Assembly (NCBI GenBank): GCA_029204225.1
Contig: CM055102.1
Coordinates: forward strand, 11,545,245 to 11,609,244
Reading direction: 5' to 3'
Origin: Diphasiastrum complanatum
Taxonomy: Eukaryota; Streptophyta; Lycopodiopsida; Lycopodiales; Lycopodiaceae
Length of the DNA: 64,000 bases
The position numbers and the translations under genes were made by a program. Below, one piece after another: positions 45,301-54,981 of the stretch (position 1 is the stretch's first letter; the number at the start of each line of letters is the position of its first letter). The notes below the pieces were generated by a model. It was not told where the DNA came from. It saw only the letters and a program-made list of their open reading frames with translations, and did not search any database.

Positions 45301-48300
45301 AGCGAGATATTGTTTCAGTGATAGATGTGTGGAATCTTGCCACGGAACCTGGTTATGTATCTATCCTGCTTTTTTTGTTTCATAATTTTTGTTGTCAATG
45401 ATCAAGGGCATGCAGATTTTGAGAAGTTTTATATGAGGTAATTGGGAAAAGATACAAATACAAAAATACTCATATTTTGAAGGCCCACAATGTTTGTGTT
45501 AATATTTGTGTGGGTGGTTCAAGTCTAACATTTCTTTCTAGGTAGTAGGATGAAGCATTGGTTACAAGATTTAACTTTATAATTGGTGGTAACCTTAGGT
45601 TGTGATAATGTTATCAATGCATGTGGGTGTGTTCGTTTCTTGGGTGTTTTAGGGCTAATATCTCTTTTTGGGATGAATTATTACCTTACAAGAATCAAGT
45701 TAATCATTAGTGTAATCAAGAAATTGTAATAGTCCCGTTCATAGAATCAATGAACCGTCAACGGTTCACTCGGTTCTCAGAACCGTACAGTGAACCGTAC
45801 GGTTCACAATTTGTTTGTAAGCAGAGAACCGTGTGAACCGTTTCAAAATTAATCAATTAATTAGTTATTATTTTTTAATGAGGGTATAAAACGAGCTATA
45901 AGGGGTTTTGGGAGGGGAAAATTAGGAAATTAATTAATTAATTATTTAGGTGAACCGTACCACGGTTCAAGGAACCGTGGTACTGTTCCTTCCAGGTTCC
46001 CAGAACCCACGGTTCTGGGAACTGTGGGTTCTATTATCTTGTTTTAGTCTTCATTTACCTCAAATTGTTAAAACATCGTCTTGTGAAGATCACATAATAC
46101 AAATGGTGGACAATAATTTGAAGTTCATCTACCAATCTCTATCAAAGTTTGCGCTTCACATCCATGTGGAATTATATGAAACATATAGCTGGTTGCCAAA
46201 TATGGTGCTAAATCAGTAGCAGTGAGGGGCAACTATAGTATGGTAACATATAGTGACGTGACTACATTACTTCATGGTAGGCATTTAATTGTGTACACAA
46301 GTAATTTATGACCAGTTCCACTTGGGATACCACTAAGATGGTAGCCATCTATATCTAACACCAATGATCTATGCATGCAAATTTCATTCCTAGGCTAGGA
46401 GATTCTTGAGTGTAGAATGGGGACATGCTTTGCTTCAGGAATCTGATTCACTTGTAGGGAGAGAACTTGCTTGTAGATAATCAGCAAGGGAGAGATTGAC
46501 TGGATAAGGTAGTCTGCTGATTTCTTGAGTCCGTTTCATTGGGTACAACCCTCTACAATTTGACCTACTTAGGCCTCAAAAGGTCGAGTTGGCATTTACT
46601 CTATATTTCATTTCACACTCCCTCTTCGGCATGACTTGCTATTTGAGCAACATGACTTCGCTCTAGCTTAAGAATTAACTCCTTAAGAATATATCTTTCC
46701 TCTTTGATACCATAAAAGACAAGGAAAGACTTCATAATTGATATAGAGAATAGTGTCCAAATTGGATTCTCCACTCTTGCTTATATCAATTCTACATAAT
46801 GAGATGTAAATAGAACATGAAAGAGAACATAGAATCATAACGAATGGGTTCCTCCATGCTGTCATCTCTGATATCTCTATAAAAAACAGCAGCACACACT
46901 TGTGAAATCGATTATATAGCTGAGTGCGTGCTTAATTTCTCACATGAAACACGATGTATGAGCCTCCCTTGCCATCTTGCCTTTGAAGATTTTCAACCCT
47001 TGAAACCCTATGAGTGAATGAGTGTCAAAAGGATACTTCCTTTGTTACGCGAATCAATCACCTCCCTTGATCAAGATCAATGGTGATAAGGCAATCTTGA
47101 CTAAATTTAAGGGTCCATGTTTCACTTACACATTAGACCAATAAGAGAAAAGGTCTTGTGCCTCCCTTGACATTTAAACATGTGCTAAACGGTGGGAAAT
47201 ATGAATTTGGCCTACCATATTAGACCTCAAATAGTCCAGTTGGCATTACTCTATTTTTCACATGATCCACATTAAAAGACTTGTATGGAACTTAGTAGCC
47301 CTCTAGCAATTGGTTTTGTAGCCTATTTCAGCCATGAATGAAGTTTTGAAGCCCACGTTTTTCAGCCACATTGAAAATAGTTCAAAGTTGCTTGTTGGTG
47401 TCCTGTTATAAAGTTTGAAGAGAGGGAGGGTAGTGATAAGCCACTGGTTGAAAAAATAAAGTATTTCCAGGGGAAGCGCTATTTGAAACTTGGTAAAGAT
47501 GCCTTGGCATTCTATGTGAAGAGCTGGCCATGCTATGTGAGAGAGACAACCTTTGATTGAGGGTTGGGTGAAATTCTTTGAAGTGTGCAGAACTTCAAAG
47601 TGAATATTCTTTATCACCCTTGGTCTTGTTGAAGTTTGAAAGCTGATTTTTTCTAAATTTTGATGGTCAGTGAAGTGCAACAATATTTCAAATTGGAGTG
47701 TTGCTGTCCAGAACTTCAATGAGGGGACAAAACTTCAAATTTAGCATTGCCTTCAGAACCTGGTTTTGCAGAGTTTTGTTGGTGTGTTTGAAAAACGACC
47801 GTAAATATATAATCCTTAAACATTAATTTATTACAAAAATTCTAGAATGATTTCTATGTACAGTTTCAAGTTTTAGGATAATTGCTATAAATAGCAATTT
47901 ATGCATTGACATTAAATTCTCAATAAATTGAGCTGTTTGAGAAATATCACACTTTAGAATGGAATCACAAAGTTTACTTGAGAAGTTTGATGGCACAAAC
48001 TTTCATATATGGCAAGTAAAATTATGGCTATTACTAACAAAGGGACATCTATGTTCAGTTGTCCACATTGCACAAAGAAGTGGGTTCCAAAAGCTTGCTT
48101 GAAGTGGGAAATGAAGGACGAGTGTGCCACTAAATTTATTGGCATAGGATTGGCAAATTTATAGATTCATCATTTGGATATGATGAAGATGAAGATTTCC
48201 AAACAAGCATGAGAATCCCTGCCAGCATAATTTGGTGCTCATTTTAGAAATTGGAAAGTAGCTATTTTGCAATAGTTGTTCTTATTAAGATGGAATTTGG

Positions 48301-51300
48301 AATGCCATTTGCAATTTTTGGGGCTTAGTTGAAGTCACTAATGAATCAATTTGTTGGAATCAACTCTAGAGTAGATGAAGACATAGCAATGGCATTCTTG
48401 TTGAGTTTAGTAACATCATCTGCACACGCCAAAATTTACAAGATTATACCCTAGATGGGATGATTTTATCTTTGATGGAAGAGGAGTGAAGGTCAAATAC
48501 TATATCATTTGTGGATTTGAGTGAAACTGCTTTGTTTGCAAAGTGTAGGAGGAGAATAGCAAATTTGAAAGGGAAGGGGAAATAAGCCCAAGAGGAAGAG
48601 GAAGAAAGTCATGAGGTCTGGGATCTCTTTGTTTGCGAGATTGTATACACAGATGGGTCCTTGGATGCAGTGTAAAGTTGTAGGAAGCTGTACATAGGAA
48701 GCAGTTGTAGTTGAAGAAACAAGAAGAAATTCTTAAGTTTTTTAAAGGATAGGTATAGCTTGTAGAGTACTTGAGTTCAAGATTTTGGTTCTCACTTCTA
48801 GAGCATGCATAAATGTTTGTTCAAGGGCGAATATTGAAGTTTGAGCTTCACTCCATGTGGAATAACAATAGACATGTAGCTGATTGCCAAATATGGTGCT
48901 ACATCACTTGTAGAGAGGGGCAACTACAAGACCAGTTCTAGGTGGGGTATCTCTGAGTTAGTTAAGTTGGGTCCAAGTTTCCCTAGTGGGGCCGGAACTA
49001 GATGCACTAGGATGAGAAGTTGAACTGAGGGTCCTTGTTGGCTCATATCACCTTCTCCAATATTTGAAGGGTCATTGATGGTTCGGTACGTCTCTTCAGC
49101 ATGTCTATATATTGTACTCTCCCCATTGTTGCTTAAGTGGGCTATGAGAACAATTGTGATTGCTATTGCAAGGTTAAATGTGTATTCTTTCCATCTCTAT
49201 GTCTATATTGTGAATGAATGTAATGTTCTCTAATTTTCTAGCAATCTCCAACTGAGATCTCCACGTTGTTTTGATCATAAAGTGACTTATAGTCCTTCAA
49301 AGGATGTTGGAAACCGAGTCCCCTACAAAGAACTTGACAACAACAACTACAATGACCTACAAGTTATCTTTTTATAATGTTTTGGGACCCATATAGTTAT
49401 GATCAAAATCTCAGGTGTTGAATCAATGAAGCATAAAAGACAGCAATAGACTAAAGCCCTACAAGCAATAGACAAGACAATAGGTTCTCCCACGAAGAGC
49501 CCAAGCAATACCAATCAATAATCTGAAAAATGAGTATACAAATGCCCCTATAAATACCCTTCCAATGAACCCTAAAATAGGAATTCAAAAGTAAAGGGAG
49601 GCAACATGTGAAGGGAAATAGTGCGCCCTCCTACGGGCCCCCACTCCACATATAACCATATAATAAGGGCCCAAGGCCGGTCAATGTCATAAAAAAGGAC
49701 CCAGTGCGGGTCATAAGCATATAAAAAGGCTGTGGGGCCTGTACATGACTAATATAAAATGCGTAACCAGAAATATACATAACCAACAGTAAATGTAAGG
49801 AGGCTTGCGGAATATATGCAGAGTAGCCCAGTAGGCCTGTATCCTGTAGTCTGTAACTCTCCCTGGCTATAAAGAACATTGCCGCCAATGTAGGCCAGTG
49901 CTAGAGAAAAGGTATCCCATCTGAGAAAGGAACATCAAGAGAAGCCGGAGCATCCCGAGAAGCATTGGTAGCTGCAAGTGATCGAACCTGATCAGCCAGG
50001 ATAGGGGTATGATAAAAAACATCAATGGGCTCCCAAGTAGCCTCCTCAATAGGACGACCATCCCACTGGACCAAAAACTGAACTTGCCGACGACTATGCA
50101 ATAAGCGCACCTGTAAAATAGCAGTTAGCAAGAATGGAAAAAGCTCTGGATCTGTAGGAAATGAGGAATCTCGAGGAGCATCATCCTCAATAGCAGCACG
50201 TAATAAACTGACATGAAAGATATCACAAGCCCGAGTAGCAGCAGGTAACTCAAGATGATATGTAACTGGACTGAGGCGCTCAAGAATCTGAAAAGGCCCA
50301 TAATAGCACAGCGCAAGCTTCTCAGTAGAAGCAAGACCCTGTACAAAACGATGGCGAGCAAAGCGTAACCGGAGAAAAACAGTATCTCCCTCTGCAAACT
50401 CAACATGGCGCCGATGACGATCAACAATGGTCTTGTACCACTGCTGAATATGCTGTAAATGAGAAGTAGCTCTAGTAATGATCTCCCGAGCACTCGAAAG
50501 ATAAGATGAAATAGTAACAGGTGCATCATCTGGAGGAGCAGGTATACCCGGTAGAACTGGTGAGTATCCATGAGCAAGCAGGAAAGGAGAAACACCTGTG
50601 CTGGAACTAACAGAACTGTTATAACTATACTCAGCCAAACATAAATGCTGATCCTAATCACGACCAGAAGGAGAAACATAATGTCGTAAATAATCCTCCA
50701 ATACCCGGTTAATAACCTTAGAATGTTTAAAACATTTCGTTGAAGGGGTCTAGTTGTTGGAAAACCGACTTGCTCATACAAGTATACAAAATAAGATTCC
50801 TATTGTGATCAAGCATAGCCAAACACATGTGAGAGAACACAATTGATGAGATAAACTCCAACTATGTCCCTGTACAAATGGACTATACTTATAGACTTTG
50901 GCATCAAGTCTTTATGCCATTAATAAAAAAAGCAGCTTTGAAGTAATTTCTTGAAAGATGTCTCAAAATCTAGTAAAAGCACCCAAACCAAAACTTGTGC
51001 TCAAAATCAAGCACTAGAATCTCGTACTTGAGTCTAACTAAAGTCTAACTTGACTTTACTAAGTATAGGTAAGGGCCCCTAGTATCAGCATGCGAGCGTA
51101 TTAAGGGTAACAATGTGTTCACAGCATGGTGCCCTGATGTAAGAAAAATTTATTCACTGTATTCCTTCAGAAAATGTTTCCTTCAAAAAGAATGACATAA
51201 AAAAGATAATGTCATTGACTGCCATTCTTGGGACCAAATAAGGGTGTAACGCTCCTTTTTCTTTGGCTACCACTGATACTCCGGCAAGTAGTTGGTTGAG

Positions 51301-51872
51301 ATGATTTACTTTGTACGTTGAAGATGACATGTCTATAACCTATGACCTCTAGTATTCTAAGTGCATGCATGACCTTTGTTTGGCTTAAGTAGAGAGGGTT
51401 CATGATAGTGTCAATTGATTCACTAGAGATAAAGTTGGAAGCGACAAGCGTAGGATATACTAGAGTTGTACCTTCTTGTGCATCACTTCTTGTTTGCTCC
51501 ATTTATTTCTGATGAAAACCTTGAAAGTTTCCTTGATTCTAGGTACTAACCAGTGTTTATACCGGGGATCTTTTGGACAGCTTTTGTGCTATACACACTT
51601 TCAGTTCTAGCCGTGGTTTTGGTGCTCGTCTTCCATTTTGCACCTCGTTATGGGAACACACAAGTTATGGTCTATGTTGCCATATGTTCTCTTATGGGTT
51701 CTCTTTCGGTAAGTCAACAAATTGTAGGTGATATCTATTTTCAACATTTTATGATGAAAACTTGGAAAGCAAGTGGTGTCATGTACATATTTTATGTGGA
51801 AGTCAAGACTATCGCAATTGTTTTTTGCATTTTGTTGAAGATTAGGTTGCGTAGAATGTTGTAGTTGGAATG

Positions 51873-51909
<37 letters not shown>

Positions 51910-54787
51910 GCCAGCTTGAACAAATCTGGAGCGGTTTTTCAGGTTATGAGTGCAAAAGCATTAGGCATTGCTCTCAAGTTAACATTCGAGGGTGTAAATC
52001 AACTAGTGTTTCCCCAGACTTGGGTCTTCGCGATGGTTCTTATGACATCCATCTTGACACAAATGAATTACTTGAATAAGGTATGAATTCACAACCTCTG
52101 ATTTTGAGTGTGTTTTTAATTTTTTTAGGGACCATCCTACACTTTTTAAATGCGTTTGTTCGTAGTTCTTTGTACCAACCCATGCTCTTTGTCTTACCAC
52201 TTGCTTGAGATCCTAAAGTGGAAAATTAGGATAAAACTCAACCTCCAGCTACTACGGCCTCACTATGGACGATTGCGCATAATCTTACTCAACTTGGTCT
52301 TTTGGTGGCAAGTTAGGAACCTTGGTCATGTCGATCTCATCTGGATTAAGCTACACAGTTCCACAAATTTTGTGAAATTTGAATACTCATGAGTCTGTAC
52401 TATGTAGTATGTACGATAATGTTAAATGAATTGAGAAGTTATAGTTTACAGTGTGCACAATGCAAAGCGTAGTGAACTCAAACACAATTTGAACTGAAAT
52501 TTCCAATCAAAGACAACCTGCACGGTCTCCTTTGTGTGCTTCAAGTTCTTCAATAGTTGTAGGTTGGCGTACACATACATCAACTTATCCAACTGATGTG
52601 TGGAAGGCCTATTCCTCCTCTTGGTCTGTATCATAGAGAAGATGGGCCAAATTTTCTCTGCTGCACGTGCAAAGACACAATTAGCTGGCCCTTACCTTGA
52701 TGTGCAGTCCTGTGAGAGGACTCAAATGGACAAGTAATCTTGAACTTTAAAATATATGCATCCACTAGCAACCTAATATCTATAAGATTTTAGGATATTT
52801 TTTTAGCTTTATATCTAAAAAGTTTGCAGAAAATTTTCTTGCTGATTCTTCCGACTCTTTTGGGATGGACCCGACACTGAACAACGATTCATGCTGATTG
52901 CTGTAATTTTGAAAAGGCCAAGTGGAAACACTAATATGTAGTCTTCCTGAAGCTTGTTGTTCAGCCCTCCTTTGTGTTCATCTTTCCTCTAATCCACGTG
53001 TTTTCTCTACTTCTCTTCCATCCAAATCTGGTGGGGGTGTTTCAGCATCCCCATCTTAGATTGTTTCTTGAACATACCGTTGGTCTCTTGGTGACAAACC
53101 TCAACAAGGAATGGCCATGCATTGGACACAAGCTAGCCGATCCACCCAATCTTCAAAAAAGTCCTCGATGAAGAGGTCCAAGCAATGCGCATCATGCTAA
53201 AAAAATGTGCATGAACAAGACTTTCCATTGGAACGCAATGTGTGATAATCTGTGCAAATATACATTGCACAACATTGTCACGAGTTACTTGCAAATCAAA
53301 TATAAAGTTAGAACTTGAAAGGTCTTCAAAGTTCTCATTTCCAAGTAAAGTTTGCAATCCACTTACTGTAAAGTGTAATCTAATGAGTAATATTAGGTAC
53401 AGAATTCAAATAAGTAACCTCAAACTTCAAACTCGAAATTTGAACGTTTGTGATTTGTCAGGCATGTTTAGACACTTCTAGAGACCTCTACAATGTCTCT
53501 CCAGACATGGTGGTGCAGTTTCATTTCATATGATCTAGGTAGACTATGCGTTCTCTTAGTAGGCATATGCGAAACAATAACTAAGCTTCTATTCTGGAAT
53601 ATCTACTTGAACTTTTCCATTTCAGAATATGCAGGTTGTCATACAATAAAGAGTGTGCAAGCTCTTCAAGAACATCAGTGTCTTTCATTATGTCAATTCT
53701 GTCTCTGTTGTTATGTCTGAATCCCTGATGCTTTGTAGTTTGAAATTTGAAGTTTATAATCACTTTCTAGTGGAATAAAGGCAAGGAAAAGTATTTGATG
53801 TACATCAATTTAAAATGAGAAGACGCTATTCTTTTACTGAGATTTCAGCACTGCAGTGAATGTACGTAAATCATACTGACTTTTGGAAGCACTTAACAAT
53901 TTTATCCTTTTGTAGGCTCTTGATACATTCAATACAGCCGTCGTATCTCCAATTTATTACGTGATGTTCACATCTTTCACTATTGTGGCAAGTATAATCA
54001 TGTTCAAGGTACTAGCTCAAACTTCGTCAGCTTCAAAACTGTTAACTGGCTCAGGGTATTTTTCATAAAGCTTGCCTAGTCTTTCTTTTGCTAACTTACT
54101 CATCCACCTTCTGATTTTTTCCATAGATATCCAAGTATTAAAATTTTTACCGTATCTTAGACTTGATCTGGTCAGATTATGTTTCTTTTCTTTTTTCTTT
54201 GAGAGGATTGTCTACGTTCACAGTCTAGTCTGAATTGTGTTGCTTTTTGTCAGTATCTCCGACGGGAGACTTATCAGCTTAAGGAATGCTGTACATATTT
54301 ATGGTTTGGTCCAAGAAGTGTCTCAATAGCATAATCAATGGCTAATTCTTACTCTGAAATTGGCAGGATTGGGATAGGCAACAGCCAACACAAGTTGTCA
54401 CTGAACTTTGCGGTTTTCTAACGATCCTAGGCGGCACATACTTACTTCATGTTACCAAGGATTATGCTGATAATGCATCTTCTGGAATAGGTCTGTATAA
54501 TCTCTCATTCCCATCCTTTTGGTTTTAAAGGTTGCTGGATGTAGATCCAATGCAAATGACTGTGGTTTCTCATCAAATAATACAAAATACAGCACTCACC
54601 AGGATTGATCATGCATGCGACTGGTGTTATTGTTTGTTCAGGCAGCATATACACAGTGTTGCCGTCCCACCTGACTCCTCGACTGGCAATGGGAACTGGA
54701 TCTTTAAAGCGTCCGATGCTTGATGGGTCCCCTACTGATCAAATTCCTCTTCGTCGACAAGAATCATACCATGTACCATATAGTTGA
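35284..54787 (+). CDS. NIPA: NIPA-family magnesium transporter (nine coding exons)
   Basis: Exons by GT-AG junctions and unbroken phase: 35284-35470, 35622-35678, 45017-45107, 45191-45351, 51554-51708, 51943-52080, 53916-54008, 54367-54490 and 54642-54787. Together they total 1152 nt, encoding 383 residues plus stop. Conserved NIPA (DUF803, Mg_trans_NIPA) blocks are seen: [141 protein letters not shown] and [20 protein letters not shown]. About nine membrane helices are expected. Family members are membrane Mg2+ transporters of endosome or plasma membrane. The C-terminal tail is hydrophilic and variable. Introns 2 and 4 carry most of the transposons. No broken codon was found, so the gene is probably functional. 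Confidence 0.88.
36302..36332. repeat. Poly(T) tract
   Basis: About 30 uninterrupted T residues inside MITE 1. Length in such tracts is error-prone. Confidence 0.85.
36672..36800. repeat. G-run and C-run-rich core of MITE 1
   Basis: Several runs of five to twelve G or C occur, such as GGGGGTTCGGGCC, CCCCCCCCCCCC and GGGGGGTTTGGGGGG, in both polarities. They could form G-quadruplexes or hairpins. The composition is sharply different from the AT-rich surroundings. Confidence 0.8.
38320..38800 (-). pseudogene. copia C RNase H
   Basis: Reads [54 protein letters not shown] and [10 protein letters not shown]. After a stop it continues with [19 protein letters not shown], the full set of copia RNase H motifs. 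The linker [13 protein letters not shown] joins it to RT. Confidence 0.85.
38801..39265 (-). pseudogene. copia C reverse transcriptase, C-terminal half
   Basis: Reads [18 protein letters not shown], then [20 protein letters not shown] with an intact YVDD, and [14 protein letters not shown]. The N-terminal half is missing through deletion. The 125-residue stretch 38877-39254 is open. Confidence 0.85.
39270..39777 (-). pseudogene. copia C gag N-terminus
   Basis: An ATG at 39777 ([13 protein letters not shown]) is followed after a stop by [20 protein letters not shown] and [10 protein letters not shown] (39538-39729). Gag-like fragments reading [19 protein letters not shown]-like in shifted frames lie at 39290-39370. 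The join to RT is abrupt near 39260. Confidence 0.7.
39778..40171 (-). repeat. copia C 5' LTR and leader
   Basis: On the minus strand it opens TGTTGGGAAAATACTTGTAC at 40171 and leads without interruption to the gag start codon. No clear primer binding site was found, so the LTR/leader boundary is open. The first 39 bp closely match the opening of the LTR-like block ending at 44319. Confidence 0.55.
40180..40600 (-). pseudogene. gypsy C post-pol ORF with conserved block
   Basis: Reads [33 protein letters not shown] and, after a stop, [19 protein letters not shown]. It aligns by eye with gypsy B 13057-13440 (TIRSYAASPRQLRVNPYHV, PRRASGQ, GWDDCLPV). The family is unknown to me. Its place after integrase suggests an extra element protein. 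Confidence 0.5.
40765..41170 (-). pseudogene. gypsy C integrase C-terminal domain
   Basis: Reads [37 protein letters not shown] and [19 protein letters not shown]. This is the usual basic segment plus GPY-like region after the gypsy integrase core. It is open for 121 residues. Confidence 0.75.
41179..41856 (-). pseudogene. gypsy C integrase core, catalytic triad intact
   Basis: A 225-residue open frame. H2C2 remnants ([10 protein letters not shown]) precede [10 protein letters not shown] (first D), [13 protein letters not shown] (second D) and [12 protein letters not shown] (E). All three catalytic residues are present, unlike gypsy E. The domain inserts element cDNA into the genome. It is stranded in a broken element and should not be expressed as a full integrase. 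Confidence 0.85.
41605..42278. repeat. 337-bp tandem duplication in gypsy C integrase
   Basis: The block 41605-41941 is repeated at 41942-42278. The offset is 337 bp at both ends, tested with CACTCGTACAGCC and TTGTGAATTGTTGG. Several substitutions and small indels separate the copies. It contains the integrase zinc domain and the first catalytic Asp region. 337 is not a multiple of three, so the frame is broken. Confidence 0.9.
42279..42850 (-). pseudogene. gypsy C RNase H and linker to integrase
   Basis: Reads [38 protein letters not shown] and AAHVSRI (42494-42676), the C-terminal part of a gypsy RNase H. The linker reads [20 protein letters not shown] (42300-42376). An earlier RNase H piece, [11 protein letters not shown]-like, lies near 42780-42830. 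Confidence 0.75.
42851..43210 (-). pseudogene. gypsy C reverse transcriptase thumb region
   Basis: Reads [40 protein letters not shown] and [20 protein letters not shown], the region after the RT catalytic site. The YADD part and fingers are missing. Confidence 0.8.
43320..43560 (-). pseudogene. gypsy C gag C-terminal end
   Basis: Starts [16 protein letters not shown] at 43505 and carries [13 protein letters not shown], a knuckle of the form CX2CX4HX4C in which the last Cys has become Trp. A coiled-coil-like N-terminal part precedes it. Confidence 0.55.
43726..43933. mobile_element. hAT-like MITE 2 (partial, inverted relative to MITE 1)
   Basis: Starts CATAGATGCA and continues with the CGGTTCAGAA and GAAACGCGTTTC motifs, then GGCAATATGGGTATCAGATG and TAGTTTGCCGACTGTTTCGG. 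It matches the right end of MITE 1 in reverse orientation. Similarity stops after TTTCGGGTGC near 43932, so this copy is truncated. Confidence 0.8.
43962..44319 (-). repeat. Probable solo copia-type LTR
   Basis: The minus strand starts TGCTGGGGAAATACTTGTAC at 44319. It shares about 39 bp with the copia C LTR opening (40133-40171) and has a plausible CA end near 43962. No primer binding site or coding region is attached, and no target duplication was found. It may be a related-family LTR or an LTR fragment. Confidence 0.4.
45741..46034. mobile_element. GAACCGT-rich foldback or MITE-like element
   Basis: A 294-bp segment whose two ends are inverted copies starting ATAGAA. It is packed with GAACCGT and ACGGTTC words in both orientations, able to form long hairpins, around an AT-rich centre with TTAATTAATTAATTA. 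No target duplication was found, so the exact edges and superfamily are open. Confidence 0.55.
46130..46345. repeat. Dispersed repeat copy 1 (pair with 48845-48960)
   Basis: Shares with 48845-48960 the strings CCATGTGGAAT, TTGCCAAATATGGTGCTA, GAGGGGCAACTA and GACCAGTTC in the same order. Spacing differs. The pair flanks the copia G gag, so they may be parts of its LTRs or terminal regions. Confidence 0.5.
47870..47900 (+). promoter_or_regulatory. TATA-like site upstream of copia G gag
   Basis: GCTATAAATAGC at about 47883-47894, about 70 bp upstream of the gag start codon. This is consistent with an LTR promoter. No LTR borders were confirmed. Confidence 0.35.
47959..48660 (+). pseudogene. 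copia G gag
   Basis: ATG at 47959 begins [20 protein letters not shown], a copia gag N-terminus. Later frames read [15 protein letters not shown] and [16 protein letters not shown]. Numerous stops. No knuckle, protease or RT follows. Confidence 0.7.
48845..48960. repeat. Dispersed repeat copy 2
   Basis: Counterpart of 46130-46345, downstream of copia G gag, in the same orientation with about 75 percent similarity over the shared strings as judged by eye. Confidence 0.5.
49600..50760 (-). pseudogene. Chromovirus-type gypsy 'gypsy D': integrase C-terminus and chromodomain
   Basis: The minus-strand frame 50638-49901 (245 residues) reads [20 protein letters not shown], then [40 protein letters not shown] (GPY/F module), [12 protein letters not shown], and [18 protein letters not shown], a C-terminal chromodomain. 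Chromodomains of this type guide integration to marked chromatin. The end of the integrase core precedes it out of frame (to about 50755), where the element is cut. The tail 49600-49880 may be its 3' LTR, but edges were not resolved. Confidence 0.8.
50754..51125 (+). repeat. Possible LTR starting TGTTGGAAAA
   Basis: A typical LTR opening TGTTGGAAAACCGAC occurs exactly where gypsy D is broken off. The other end and any target duplication were not found, so this is weak. Confidence 0.25.
51872..51907. repeat. (TC)n microsatellite in NIPA intron 5
   Basis: About 17 TC units ending about 35 bp before the exon 6 acceptor. It forms a long pyrimidine stretch near the splice site. Confidence 0.9.
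52446..53400 (-). pseudogene. hAT transposase remnant in NIPA intron 6
   Basis: At 52446-52660 the minus strand reads [20 protein letters not shown] and [19 protein letters not shown]. This resembles the hAT dimerisation domain region (NWSxFxxIHTKRRNRL, LVYVxxNLRL). At 53133-53360 it reads [15 protein letters not shown] and, in another frame, [14 protein letters not shown], like the DUF659 transposase part. Frameshifts and stops lie between. Ends and inverted repeats were not found. Confidence 0.6.
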
Positions 54788-54953
54788 GCATTGTGCAGTT
54801 TCCAAATGGAAAAATCGATTTTGGTCTTCTTAGTTTCTTGATTATCAACAAGAGGTAGGGTCTGAAGACCCTCTATGAGGATGCCTTTCACCAGTTGAAA
54901 CTAAATAAGGGTCAGTTTTGGTATTTTGCAAGCATGGAGTTGTACATTATGGA

Positions 54954-54981
54954 AACTCTCTCTCTCTCTCTCTCTCTCTCT
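54954..54981. repeat. (TC)n microsatellite in the NIPA 3' region
   Basis: About 13 TC units beginning about 170 bp after the NIPA stop codon, probably within or just after the 3' UTR. Confidence 0.9.

Larger units (their letters stand above)
45352..51553 (+). other. NIPA intron 4 (6202 bp), transposon-filled
   Basis: Donor G|GTTATG at 45352 and acceptor AACCAG ending at 51553. It contains the GAACCGT foldback element, copia G remnants, a chromovirus fragment and a possible LTR at 50754. Other parts (45360-45740, 46345-47750, 50780-51553) show no coding potential that I can support. Confidence 0.8.

Noticed and set aside
50125-50781. 218-residue hydrophobic frame on the minus strand
   Set aside because: It overlaps the chromodomain integrase frame in another phase. 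Its Leu-rich composition is a shadow of that coding sequence.
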